Below the pieces are notes generated by a model. The model did not search any database. It saw nothing but the letters and a program-made list of their open reading frames with translations, and had not been told where the DNA came from. From a virus, in IMG/VR virus record IMGVR_UViG_3300029923_000015, positions 1-64,000 of that record: a stretch of 64,000 bases of DNA; one strand, given 5' to 3'. Position numbers and translations under genes: made by a program. Below, in pieces: positions 6,436-14,745 of this stretch; position 1 is the first letter of the stretch, and every line of letters starts with the position of its first letter.

Positions 6436-6618
6436 ATGGGCCACGATATTAATTTCTTCATAGATGAGGATGGGATGTCTTTAAATTGTACCGAAAGAGA
6501 CCTGGATAATTCAGATAAAGGATATGCATTGAAGCAACTTAAAGATGGGTTTAGACTTAGTATGATAAGAAAACAAATGATGGGGATAGTATATATATGG
6601 AGAAGAATAAGAAAATGA
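6436..6618 (+). CDS. small hypothetical protein (60 aa)
   Basis: The product starts MGHDINFFIDEDG and becomes basic at the C-terminus (WRRIRK). No family is recognised. It sits 1 nt after the preceding stop, and its TGA overlaps the ATG of the zincin gene (ATGA at 6615), which supports its being a translated link in the operon. Confidence 0.5.
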   Translation: MGHDINFFIDEDGMSLNCTERDLDNSDKGYALKQLKDGFRLSMIRKQMMGIVYIWRRIRK

Positions 6619-7046
6619 TAATACATGAGTTCTACTCAGATATATTCCCAATTCAATTTTGGGTTTTAATAAATCCATCACAAGAGCAGATAGATGATGT
6701 ATTCGAACCAAAAGATAGGGATGCATCAAATGAGATAATAGGAAACTGGAAAGCTTGCGTGTCTGAAATAAATATAAAAAAAGACACAGATAAATATGGT
6801 ATATGGGTTGCATTATTAGAGTTAGACAAAATAACGCCTGGAGTATTAGCGCATGAAGCATGTCATATAACAGATACAATATATACTCACCTTGGTGCTA
6901 AATTGATTGACCTAGGTGGAGAACCACATGCATATTTTATGGAGTGGGTAGTAAGGTGTATGGATGAAGCAATAACAGACAATAAAAAAGAAAAAATGAA
7001 TAAGTTAAAATGCGGCGGAAAAAAGAAACCACCTATTAAAAAATAA
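6615..7046 (+). CDS. zincin-type metallopeptidase-like protein
   Basis: HEACH (residues 80-84 from this start) is a canonical HExxH zinc site, preceded by a helix LLELDKITPGVLA and followed 19 residues later by GGEPHAY, in which Glu-103 or His-105 could be the third ligand. The C-terminal tail is Lys/Pro-rich (KCGGKKKPPIKK). It has the size and spacing of small phage zincins; the substrate is unknown. I chose ATG 6615 because it forms an ATGA overlap with the upstream stop; ATG 6597 in the same frame is an alternative that adds six residues. Confidence 0.75.
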   Translation: MIIHEFYSDIFPIQFWVLINPSQEQIDDVFEPKDRDASNEIIGNWKACVSEINIKKDTDKYGIWVALLELDKITPGVLAHEACHITDTIYTHLGAKLIDLGGEPHAYFMEWVVRCMDEAITDNKKEKMNKLKCGGKKKPPIKK

Positions 7047-7051
7047 ACAAA

Positions 7052-7510
7052 ATGGAATTAAGGATAAACAAAATAGACGAAAAGGCAACATTGCCACAAA
7101 TAGCTTCCAACGGAAATGCATTTGAATTAACTTGTACTAATATATCTACGGCAATCGGAAGAGATGGCAGACTTGTATTGGAATACAAAACGGGTCTAGA
7201 GATTGATGTTCCAGATGGGTATGTTGCAATGCTATTTATAAATGATAATTGCTATAGTAACTCGCTAGTATTGACTAATGCGGTAGCAACATTCATGTCT
7301 GATTCTCCACAAGAGATTGTAGCTAAATTTAAGACAAACACAGATTCAGTTCCTGCAATATATGAGATAGGTGAAGTGTTTGCAAAGATGATTATAGTAG
7401 AATTACCAACTGTAACTATAGTAGAAACTATGTCAAATAACGATACGCAGAAGTTAGTTGCTTCAGGACAAGCGACAATAGAAGAAGAATTATCACAGTC
7501 AAATGGATAA
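7052..7510 (+). CDS. dUTPase-fold protein, probably inactive
   Basis: The order of segments matches a trimeric dUTPase: NGNAFELTC (motif 1 region), TGLEIDVPDGYVAML (strand leading to motif 2), FMSDSPQEIVAKF at the motif 3 position and GEVFAKMIIVELP (motif 4). The catalytic signatures are eroded, however. The RSS of motif 2 is absent, the IDxDYRGE of motif 3 reads FMSDSPQE, and no glycine-rich motif 5 follows. It may have kept the fold for binding or regulation instead of dUTP hydrolysis. dUTPases occur in many crAss-like phages. It is preceded by AACAAA before the ATG. Confidence 0.6.
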   Translation: MELRINKIDEKATLPQIASNGNAFELTCTNISTAIGRDGRLVLEYKTGLEIDVPDGYVAMLFINDNCYSNSLVLTNAVATFMSDSPQEIVAKFKTNTDSVPAIYEIGEVFAKMIIVELPTVTIVETMSNNDTQKLVASGQATIEEELSQSNG

Positions 7511-7919
7511 GTATTATACCCCTACAATAGAAGAACTTTATGTCGGGTTCAAGTATGAATCAAAAGAAAATTTTCAAGATGGCACTGTAAAATCACAAGA
7601 GCAATTCGATAACGCTAAGTGGGTTAAAGAAATATTTGGAATTAATGATAACGCATATGTAAATAGATCATTAAATGGAAAGAATTCTGAAAATGGTAGA
7701 TGCGGAATTAGAGTTAAATATCTTGATAAAGAAGATATAGAATCATTAGGATTTATTCAAACAATTAAAGATCAATATTATAAAGATGATTTCGAATTAT
7801 TAATAGATGATGATTTGTTTATTCAAATTATAAAAGATGATGGGTTTGTATTTCAAGGTACAATTAAAAACAAATCACAACTTATTATATTACTAAAACA
7901 ACTAGGTATAAATGTTTAA
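7503..7919 (+). CDS. hypothetical protein, paralogue A (138 aa)
   Basis: Unrecognised and acidic. Its last ~45 residues (FIQIIKDDGFVFQGTIKN then LLKQLGINV) closely resemble the end of the next gene (IQLIRIKRDDNQIFSG then LLKQLSVL), so the two are tandem paralogues with this one carrying a longer N-terminal region (~90 residues). It overlaps the dUTPase-like gene by 8 nt and the next gene by 8 nt. Confidence 0.65.
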   Translation: MDKYYTPTIEELYVGFKYESKENFQDGTVKSQEQFDNAKWVKEIFGINDNAYVNRSLNGKNSENGRCGIRVKYLDKEDIESLGFIQTIKDQYYKDDFELLIDDDLFIQIIKDDGFVFQGTIKNKSQLIILLKQLGINV

Positions 7920-8235
7920 TAAGAAAATAAATAAAGACGTTATAGAATTATTTGGATTTAAATGTATAAAAGAATCTTATGACAAGAACTATAATAAACC
8001 AATCTTCTATTATAAATTTACAATGGGTCTTTTTACTTTTAGTTATGAATTAGAATATTTAAATTGGTATATTACTGGGTCAAAACATTCTATAAATGGA
8101 GGACCATTTGATTATAGAAATTGTAACGAGATCCAACTGATAAGAATAAAACGAGATGATAATCAAATTTTTTCTGGAATAATTAAAACCAAAAAAGAAT
8201 TTAAGATTCTATTAAAACAATTGAGTGTTCTATGA
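7912..8235 (+). CDS. hypothetical protein, paralogue B (107 aa)
   Basis: A shorter relative of the gene directly upstream. Both start from an alpha/beta part that describes a small domain (ELFGFKCIK, YNKPIFYYKF) and end in the shared IRxxRDDxxIFSGxIK...LLKQL unit. Function unknown. Its stop overlaps the next ATG (ATGA at 8232), which implies coupled translation. It arose most simply by tandem duplication followed by divergence. Confidence 0.65.
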   Translation: MFNKKINKDVIELFGFKCIKESYDKNYNKPIFYYKFTMGLFTFSYELEYLNWYITGSKHSINGGPFDYRNCNEIQLIRIKRDDNQIFSGIIKTKKEFKILLKQLSVL

Positions 8236-8768
8236 ACAATAAATTAGCAGATATAGTTGGTGGTAAAGTAGTAATACATCAAGACACATTAGAAATTCCA
8301 TGTTTTAAAAAGATATGGAATGATAATACAGATAAAGAATTAGCTACTAAATATATAGATTATATATTCTTTAAACATCACCCAGATAGTCCTTACGTAA
8401 TATCAATGCCTCTGGAATATAGAGATGCAAAATTACGCAAAGAATTATTTATTGAAGACTGGGAGCCTACTCAAGATATTATACACGCAGAAGAAATGTA
8501 TTTAGAATTCCTTGACACATTATTACTCCAGCTATTGACTGGATATAGAAATGCGTTAAGTGCCATAAGCAAATATTTAAACAGTATTGTGTCGGGGACT
8601 CTAGATATGAGGATGGTTAAAGAGGCATTAACTGCAGGTGGTCAATTAGACAAGACAGTTAAATCTATTACTTCGTTAGAGAAACAAGTGCGTAAGGACG
8701 AATTAGAATCTTCCAGGGTACAAGGAGGTAGCGAGGTTGGTCATTATGAAATGCCTAAATCAAGATAA
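8232..8768 (+). CDS. hypothetical protein upstream of terminase (178 aa)
   Basis: The N-terminal part (VVIHQDTLEIPCFKKIW, then YIDYIFFKHHPDSPYV) has a pattern I associate with conserved, uncharacterised phage proteins located before the terminase genes. The C-terminal half is helical (LLLQLLTGYRNALSAISKYL, then SLEKQVRKDELESS). It might be virion- or packaging-associated by position, but no motif proves this. Start overlaps the preceding stop in ATGA; the stop is followed one base later by the next ATG. Confidence 0.65.
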   Translation: MNNKLADIVGGKVVIHQDTLEIPCFKKIWNDNTDKELATKYIDYIFFKHHPDSPYVISMPLEYRDAKLRKELFIEDWEPTQDIIHAEEMYLEFLDTLLLQLLTGYRNALSAISKYLNSIVSGTLDMRMVKEALTAGGQLDKTVKSITSLEKQVRKDELESSRVQGGSEVGHYEMPKSR

Positions 8769-8769
8769 T

Positions 8770-8970
8770 ATGGCATATATAGATCAAACAATAAAATATT
8801 ATAAAGGTTCCCCTAAACTAAAGAAAGCAATAGCCGCAGGAACTCTTATTGATAATAGACTTAAATTAGAATACTCAAATAGCGGCACAACAGATTGTCA
8901 CTTTGATATGCAAAATTATTTAAAATATTTTAGTTACGAGGCATTATCAATAATACCTAAATCGATATAA
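8770..8970 (+). CDS. small hypothetical protein (66 aa)
   Basis: I place the start at ATG 8770, immediately after the previous stop (TAATATGG), rather than the in-frame ATG 8737 that lies inside the upstream gene. The product begins MAYIDQTIKYYKG and has a mixed charged body with no recognisable motif. It ends 1 nt before the membrane-anchored nuclease gene. Confidence 0.55.
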   Translation: MAYIDQTIKYYKGSPKLKKAIAAGTLIDNRLKLEYSNSGTTDCHFDMQNYLKYFSYEALSIIPKSI

Positions 8971-8971
8971 T

Positions 8972-9370
8972 ATGGATGGATTAACACAATTATTTTGGAT
9001 ACTATTTTATTTGCTTTGCGCTTGGGTCGCATGGAAAATACCATCATTATATATAAAGGTACTTTACTTAAGAGATAAAATAAAGGCAAAGGATTATGAA
9101 TATTCTACACTTTTATCGCAAAAGAAATCATCTGAAGTTAGACTTGGTCAGATATCAGAGAACTTAGCACCATTCTTAAAAGACTTTAAATACAATCCAA
9201 AGAAAGCACATTTCTTAGGTAATCCAATAGACTATATTATATTTGAAGAAAATAAGATAGTATTCCTCGAGATTAAATCAGGTGAGTCTAAGTTAAGTGA
9301 GGGCCAGAGGAATATAAAGAAATTAATACAAGATGGCAAGGTTGAATTTGACCAAATGAGAATTGATTAA
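8972..9370 (+). CDS. membrane-anchored Holliday-junction-resolvase-like nuclease
   Basis: Residues ~6-30 form a transmembrane helix (LFWILFYLLCAWVAW). Then comes a charged helix and a compact PD-(D/E)XK core: RLGQISENLAPFL, Asp-87 in NPIDYII and Glu-100/Lys-102 in FLEIKSG, followed by LSEGQRNIKKLIQDGKVEF. The pattern matches the family described as endonucleases related to archaeal Holliday junction resolvases (Pfam PF10107), whose members often carry an N-terminal membrane helix. It probably cuts branched DNA; the reason for membrane anchoring is unknown. The 57-nt spacer that follows holds no gene. Confidence 0.75.
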   Translation: MDGLTQLFWILFYLLCAWVAWKIPSLYIKVLYLRDKIKAKDYEYSTLLSQKKSSEVRLGQISENLAPFLKDFKYNPKKAHFLGNPIDYIIFEENKIVFLEIKSGESKLSEGQRNIKKLIQDGKVEFDQMRID

Positions 9371-9427
9371 TAAGGAGATGACGAAAACCTTTAATAGAGT
9401 AGTCGATATAAATAAATAAATACAATT

Positions 9428-9727
9428 ATGGATACAATTAAATTTAATAAGACACAAGATTGGACTATTTTTATTCTACGTAGAATAGATGAGAATATGG
9501 TAGAAACAGACACTATGCTCGGCGGATTTTATAGTTATATACAGGAAAATAAAAGTACAGACGTATTTAATGAATGTACACTTGGATGGTCTGACGAAGA
9601 TAAACAAGATGTATATGCGGTAATAACATTTTTTGATACATCGGTTATGCCATTGTATAAAAATTCAACATATTATATAATGACTGATACTGGTGGTACG
9701 GTTGCCAATAGATCATTTAAAGGATAA
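9428..9727 (+). CDS. hypothetical protein (99 aa)
   Basis: An acidic protein with alternating hydrophobic segments that suggest a small beta sandwich (WTIFILRRI, VYAVITFFDTS, TYYIMTDTGG). No family is recognised. The ATG is preceded by AATACAATT after a 57-nt spacer, the first real gap since 4738, so a local promoter or processing site could lie at 9371-9427. Confidence 0.6.
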   Translation: MDTIKFNKTQDWTIFILRRIDENMVETDTMLGGFYSYIQENKSTDVFNECTLGWSDEDKQDVYAVITFFDTSVMPLYKNSTYYIMTDTGGTVANRSFKG

Positions 9728-9730
9728 ACA

Positions 9731-9865
9731 ATGATTAAAGACGCGTGCACTCTGAGTGCCAAAGAGATTAAATCAACTATACATGAAGAGTGGATGGTCT
9801 TCTACAAATATAGAGCAAAACAAGAATTAGATAATATAAAATATCTTACAGATGGTAAATGTTAA
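9731..9865 (+). CDS. very small hypothetical protein (44 aa)
   Basis: A 44-codon ORF with ATG three bases after the preceding stop, preceded by AAACA. It ends in TAA within the ATGGTAAATG that starts the next gene (overlap with 9852). It fills a gap in an otherwise continuous operon. The product is helical and charged (KEIKSTIHEEWMVFYKYRAK). Function unknown. Confidence 0.5.
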   Translation: MIKDACTLSAKEIKSTIHEEWMVFYKYRAKQELDNIKYLTDGKC

Positions 9866-10328
9866 AGTAAAGAATGCAAAGACCCACGAATATGATGGTC
9901 AGAAGTTTAAATCAGGTTTAGAGCTATTCTGTTACAAACTACTTAAAGAGAATCGTATTCCATTTATATATCAACCAGCATCATATGTATTGATACAAAA
10001 GTTTAAATCAAACTTTAGATGTTATGAGGATACTGGTAAGATTACTAGGGATAGCAATAAGAAAATACTATCGTCTACTAAACGTTTTGATCTAATTGAG
10101 AACGTAAGAGAGATAGCCTATACACCAGATTTCTGTGGAGTGGATAATGACTGGATAATAGAGACAAAAGGATTTGCTAACGATGCATTCCCATTGAGAT
10201 GGAAGTTATTTAAAGCAAAACTAAATGAAGAAGATTTCCAAGGAATATTAATGAAACCAGAAAGCCAGAAGGAGGTTATGCAATGCATAGATATAATTAA
10301 AGACCAAACAATAATTGAGTATGTCTAA
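9852..10328 (+). CDS. PD-(D/E)XK endonuclease (DUF1064-like)
   Basis: The core of a restriction-endonuclease fold is visible: Glu-24 in FKSGLELFCYKLL, Asp-93 in YTPDF, Glu-104/Lys-106 in WIIETKG and a following basic helix PLRWKLFKAKL. Spacing resembles DUF1064/T7-endonuclease-I-like phage nucleases that resolve branched DNA or trim intermediates before packaging. It is the second such nuclease within 1 kb, and the terminase lies shortly downstream, so a part in DNA maturation is a reasonable inference. Confidence 0.75.
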   Translation: MVNVKVKNAKTHEYDGQKFKSGLELFCYKLLKENRIPFIYQPASYVLIQKFKSNFRCYEDTGKITRDSNKKILSSTKRFDLIENVREIAYTPDFCGVDNDWIIETKGFANDAFPLRWKLFKAKLNEEDFQGILMKPESQKEVMQCIDIIKDQTIIEYV

Positions 10329-10494
10329 AATAGTCTGTATATTAGAAAATGTATGGGGGAATATAGGAGACACCTGTCCCATGGTATTTGCACCACACCC
10401 AGCAAACAGATCATTGAGCAATATCCAGACAAGTAATATAAGTGATATAATAATAAATATACTAAAACAAAATGAACAAAATATTAATGAGTAA
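10321..10494 (+). CDS. small hypothetical protein (57 aa)
   Basis: An ORF from ATG 10321, overlapping the end of the nuclease gene, to TAA near 10494, overlapping the next start at 10472. The product (MSKIVCILENVWGN..., then MVFAPHPANRS) has a coherent small-protein look, with a beta strand and a conserved-looking PHPANRS segment. No function is known. Overlap on both sides in the same direction supports coding. Confidence 0.5.
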   Translation: MSKIVCILENVWGNIGDTCPMVFAPHPANRSLSNIQTSNISDIIINILKQNEQNINE

Positions 10495-10816
10495 AGGTGG
10501 TTATAGTGCTGCAATGTTTAATACAGAAACATTAGAACTAGTAGAAATAAACACTATTGATAGCGAAGTGAGCGCATGTTATCTAATCGAAGAAGACTCT
10601 GAATTGATTTATAATGAAGACATTGTTGATGTTAAATCTGGTGATATCGTATTCAAATTATATTCGTATAAAGGAGAAAGAAAACTAATAGTAATGGGCA
10701 AAAACGAATTAACCGATGAGATTAAATTACGCGAATTAGCAAGAAGGGCGAATTCTCAAAATGAAAAACTAGAAAGAGTATCTTCTGGTTCTGAGTCTAT
10801 GTGTGTCCCTGATTGA
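10472..10816 (+). CDS. hypothetical protein (114 aa)
   Basis: A first part rich in beta strands (YSAAMFNTETLELVEIN, then GDIVFKLYSYKG) is followed by a helical C-terminus (KLRELARRANSQNEKLERV). It is soluble and acidic. The ATG lies inside the previous short gene (AAAACAAAATG). Nothing identifies its function. Confidence 0.6.
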   Translation: MNKILMSKGGYSAAMFNTETLELVEINTIDSEVSACYLIEEDSELIYNEDIVDVKSGDIVFKLYSYKGERKLIVMGKNELTDEIKLRELARRANSQNEKLERVSSGSESMCVPD

Positions 10817-10870
10817 GGAATTAAGTTGTAGAATCATTAACTGCTAGTAAAACAAATTAAATTAAACAAC

Positions 10871-10886
10871 GTTTAGAATACTAAAC
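10871..10886 (+). promoter_or_regulatory. small perfect hairpin in a gene gap
   Basis: GTTTAG-AATA-CTAAAC is a 6-bp hairpin in the 84-nt gap before the next gene, 15 nt upstream of its ATG. It could be an operator, a processing site or a leader structure. There is no T-tract. Confidence 0.3.
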
Positions 10887-10900
10887 AATAATTATTGATT

Positions 10901-11209
10901 ATGAATAATACCACAAATAAGGTTCCAGCGAAAGCGGTTGAACCTAAAATTAATGAAATAGTAGCTCCGGTTGGTACAGGGTACACTGATGTTGTTACGC
11001 AAGTAAAAAAACCATATAATAAAAGACGTAAAAAGGCTAAAAACACACCTATAGATGTCACCAAATTGCCACAAGAAAATCAATTAAAACTTGAATCAGG
11101 AGATAGGATCATAATTGTTAAGTTATCTAAAAAATCTAAGCTATTTAGGCAATTATATAATTATATTAAAACAAAGTACGGACAATTTAAACTTTGGTTG
11201 AAAAATTAA
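10901..11209 (+). CDS. small basic protein (102 aa)
   Basis: Strongly basic (KKPYNKRRKKAKN near residue 40, KLSKKSKLFRQL near 80) with a probably disordered N-terminal third. A nucleic-acid-binding protein is plausible, and a small-terminase-type role is possible given that the large terminase follows, but no helix-turn-helix can be shown. I chose ATG 10901 over the in-frame TTG two codons earlier. The gene is followed by a long hairpin and then the terminase. Confidence 0.6.
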   Translation: MNNTTNKVPAKAVEPKINEIVAPVGTGYTDVVTQVKKPYNKRRKKAKNTPIDVTKLPQENQLKLESGDRIIIVKLSKKSKLFRQLYNYIKTKYGQFKLWLKN

Positions 11210-11259
11210 TATCATTTAATGATTAACTCTAGTAAAAGAATTTTAAATTCCAATAAATT

Positions 11260-11294
11260 CTCCCTTAGCAATTTAACCAATTGTTCTAAGGGAG
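11260..11294 (+). terminator. hairpin between the small genes and terminase
   Basis: CTCCCTTAG (11260-11268) pairs with CTAAGGGAG (11286-11294). The inner CAATT/AATTG extends the stem to 14 bp around a 2-nt bulge and a 5-nt loop. It ends 21 nt before the terminase ATG. The lack of a long U-tract makes it either a weak terminator or a leader structure that tunes terminase expression. Confidence 0.55.
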
Positions 11295-11315
11295 TTATTG
11301 GTATATATAAAGAGC

Positions 11316-13860
11316 ATGATAGATTTTAATAAAAAAATAAAAAATAGCGAAAAATTTAGAGCGCCAGCAATTTTTTTCCAAAAACATGGACTATACTGTT
11401 TTTCCCCATATGGAACTACTGAGTATCTAACCTATTGGGATACTGAGGCCATTAGATGCGTAGAAGGATATACTGCCCCTGATGGGGATTGGATAAGTGG
11501 GTATAATTATTTTTACTTAAATTATTGTCCGATACTTAGATTAGTCGAATTTGAATATAAGGATAGGTTTGGTAACATGAAGATGCGCAGAGAAAAGGCT
11601 AGGAAATTTCCTGACTTTTATGATTATGACTACTATTACTTTATGGGCGTTCAGGAAGCGCAAGAGGAAGGTGCTCACATGGCAGTTTTAAAGGCTCGTG
11701 GTAAAGGTTTTTCGTTTAAAGGAGGATCGATGCTCGATAGAAATTATTATCTGATACCAGACTCTAAAGGCTATGCAATTGCATCTGAAACTGAATATTT
11801 AGTTAGAGATGGTCTACTTACGAAGGCCTGGGATTACATGGACTTCATAGATGAACATACTGCATGGGCGAAAAAACGTCAGGCTATTAATACAAAGATG
11901 CATAGAAAGGCTTCTATTATTACTACAGATGAAATGGGTAATAAAATAGAGGTTGGTTATAAGTCTGAGATAATTGGAGTATCATTAAAGAATGATCCCA
12001 ATAAGGCTCGTGGTAAACGTGGTCAACTAATCCTATGGGAAGAGGCAGGATCGTTCAAGGATATACTTCAGGCGTGGCAGATAGCTAGACCTTCTGTAGA
12101 AGAAGATGGTAAAGCTTATGGTCTAATGATAGCATTTGGGACTGGTGGTGATGAAGGTTCTAGATTTGATGGACTGAAAGAAATGTTTTATAATCCATCT
12201 GGATATAATATAAAATCGTTTCCAAACATATGGGATGAAGGGGCTGATGCAAATCAATGTGCTTTTTTTGTTCCTGTATACGCCAATATGTCTGTACTAG
12301 ATGAAAATGGACATAGAATGTTTATGGATAAGAATGGTAATAGTCTTAAGACTAAAGCTGTTGATTATGCCATGACCGAGCGCAAGAAAGTAGTTGACGG
12401 ATCCTCTGACTCAAGGGCTATTGATAGGTATATTGCAGAGAACCCTATAACTCCTCAGGAAGCTGTTTTAGAACTCACAGGGAACATATTCCCTAAGAAG
12501 GAATTAATGGTACAGTTGGCCTCAATACGTACAAATAAGAAGCTACAGGCATATAAGCAGGTCGGTGATTTGAATTATGTTAATGGAATATTGAGTTGGG
12601 AAATAAAACAAAAAGGAGATATAACTAAATACCCATTAGGTAGAGACGATAAGCATGAAGGATCAATAGTAATATGGGAACACCCATCACAAGACACATC
12701 AGGGCAATTATACATAGCGGGGTGTTTATTACCAGGAGAGCAAGTAATTACTGACTATGGATTAAAAAACGTAGAAGATGTATCATTTGAAGATAAATTG
12801 ATAAATGAAGATGGATTGGAAAAGAGTATCGTAAATCTACAAAGATATGAAAAAGTAGATGAACCTATATTTAAAGTAAAACCAAATGGATCTTTTAGGA
12901 CTACGACGTTTACTCAAGAGCATCCTATATTATTAGATTCTGGATTCAAAAAAGCATCTGAATTAAAGAAAGGAGATGTACTTAAAATACCAAATAGATA
13001 TATAGATAGTAATAATAATTATATAGATATTATATCTAAATATTTTACAGAGGATTTTAATTACAATGATCCATTATTTTGGTGGTTTCTAGGTATATGG
13101 ATAGGAGATGGTTTTAATAATAAGAATAGTCAATCTCATGATATATATGTTGCATTTGGAATCAAACAAATTGAAGAAGCAAATTTTTATAAAAACGTAG
13201 TTTATTCATTGTTCCATAGAAAAACATTAGTTTGTGTTAAAAATGGTGGAAATACTACTAGGTTTACTTATAAAATATTATATGATTTCTTAGAGAATGA
13301 ATTTGGTAGATATTCATATGGAAAAAGAATTCCAGAATGGGTTAAATATGCACCAGAAGAATTAAAAAAATATTTTATATCTGGATATTTAGATTCAGAT
13401 GGATCTGCATATTTTGATAAAGGAAAATTAAGAGTATCATTTACTAGTATAAATTTAACATTACTAGAGTCTATCCAAGATATTTTATATTCAATGAAAA
13501 TTAGAAATAGTATAGTCAGACACTCAAAAGAAGGTATATCTATATTTAATAATAAAGAATATAAACACAAAGAATCATATAAGGTATCAATTCCAACATC
13601 AGAAATAAAAAAAATATTGCCACTAGATCTTAGTATACTAAATAGCAGAAAAATTAATGAAATAGAGAAATACTCATCGTCTTTACCCAGAAACACCGTA
13701 GAGAAAGCAGTAGTCTACTTCGTGAACAAATACATATTCCTTAAAATAGAGAATATAGCAGAATCAAAATACACTGGTACTGTTTATAACTTTGAATGTG
13801 ATACACACACATATATGTGTAGGAATATCGTCACACACAATTGTGACCCGTTGACAAACT
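11316..13860 (+). CDS. terL: large terminase subunit, 5' exon with in-frame intein
   Basis: This exon encodes the ATPase half of the packaging motor: Walker A-like KARGKGFS (residues 126-133) and Walker B LILWEE (238-243). At residue 470 the host protein stops at YIAG and an intein begins; the protein resumes at CDPLTN, the first metal-binding Asp of the RNase H-like nuclease. The frame then meets TAG, with the T at 13860. Joining 13860 to 14092 removes a group I intron and reads CDPLTN-YDHDKAGTNSLG. Mature terminase would be 692 residues, normal for crAss-like phages. I chose ATG 11316; an in-frame TTG at 11298 is less likely. Confidence 0.9.
12723..13841 (+). mobile_element. LAGLIDADG intein in terminase
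   Basis: The 373-residue insert begins with Cys (CLLPGEQVITDYG), has the block B signature TQEHPIL and ends VTHN before an extein Cys, the four features needed for protein splicing. Between the splicing halves lie two LAGLIDADG helices, LGIWIGDG (intein residues 123-130) and ISGYLDSDG (219-227), so it probably also encodes an active homing endonuclease. It sits directly before the conserved CDP of the terminase nuclease, a conserved site of the kind inteins favour. Splicing should release a seamless terminase. Confidence 0.92.
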
Positions 13861-14091
13861 AGCGGTGCGATGTATGTCGTAAGAATTGAGCAAAATCGGT
13901 GAAAGTCTCTAGTAGAAAACACCGAGGTAAATAATTAGATTTCGAAAGGCTAATTATCACCGTAACGCGTAGCAGATGAATAAATATAATTCTGCCAAGA
14001 GTGCTCGACAAGAATCAAACTTGATAATGTACGCTGAGCTATATGGCGACATATAGAAGTAAGGATAAAAAGCCTTGCGATAACAAAACTG
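13861..14091 (+). ncRNA. ORF-less group I intron in terminase
   Basis: The standard group I helices can be drawn in order: P3 TTGAGC (13886) with GCTCGA (14003); P4 CGGTG (13897) with CACCG (13920); P6 GGT..ATAATTAG (13926-13938) with CTAATTAT.ACC (13950-13961); P7 GCGTA (13967) with TACGC (14030); P7.1 GCAGA/TCTGC (13972-13995); P8 CAAG/CTTG (14009-14023); P9 CTATAT/ATATAG (14039-14056); P9.1 AAGG/CCTT (14061-14076). P7.1 points to subgroup IA. The 5' exon ends in U and the intron in G, as the mechanism requires. Excision restores the terminase frame. P1 (ACU with GGU, 13858-13866) is short, so the exact 5' site is the least certain point. Confidence 0.85.
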
Positions 14092-14744
14092 ATGATCACG
14101 ATAAAGCTGGGACCAACTCATTAGGTGCTACATTTATATATAAACGTATGCAAAACTTTGAATCATATTATGATATCCTAGTTGCCGAGTATACTGGTAG
14201 ACCTGATACGGCAGAAGATTATTATGAGAATGTACGTAAATTATTACTATATTATAATGCTAGATTGCTTTATGAAAATGAACGTAAAGGTATATTTCCA
14301 TACTTCACACAAAAGCATTGTGATTATTTGCTAGCGGATCAACCTGATATTATAAATGATATTATAGGCAAGTCTACAGTACAAAGACGAAAAGGCATCC
14401 ATATGAATACCCAAATAAAGGATTATGGGGAAGGTCTTATTAAGGAGTATCTTAATGAGGAATTTGCTCCCGGTAAAAAATGTCTTACTACTATTCTGTC
14501 AGAACCTTTACTAGAAGAGTTAATACAATATAATGATAAAGGTAATTTTGACCGAGTAATAGCACTTATTATGGTCATGATATATAGGCAGCAACTACAC
14601 AATATGCATGTGAAGAAAAAGAATATAGAAGTAAGAAAAAATATACTCTTTAATAAACCATTATTCGGCAAAGAGTGGTGGGATTCAAATGATAGCGGCC
14701 TAGAAGAAATAACAAAAAATTCAATAGATATAAATTGGAATTAA
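14092..14744 (+). CDS. terL: large terminase subunit, 3' exon
   Basis: This is the remainder of the nuclease domain, beginning YDHDKAGTNSLGATFIYKRM after splicing. The motif around SLGATFIY is the strand that follows the first catalytic Asp in crAss-type terminases. The rest is helical and basic and ends 1 nt before the portal ATG. An ATG at 14043 in the same frame lies within the intron and would add a non-homologous lead peptide, so I regard it as not used. Without splicing the nuclease would be separated from the ATPase by in-frame stops. Confidence 0.88.
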
Positions 14745-14745
14745 G

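Noticed and set aside
14043-14744. Independent gene starting at ATG 14043
   Set aside because: Its first 16 codons are intron sequence, while the rest is plainly the continuation of the terminase nuclease.
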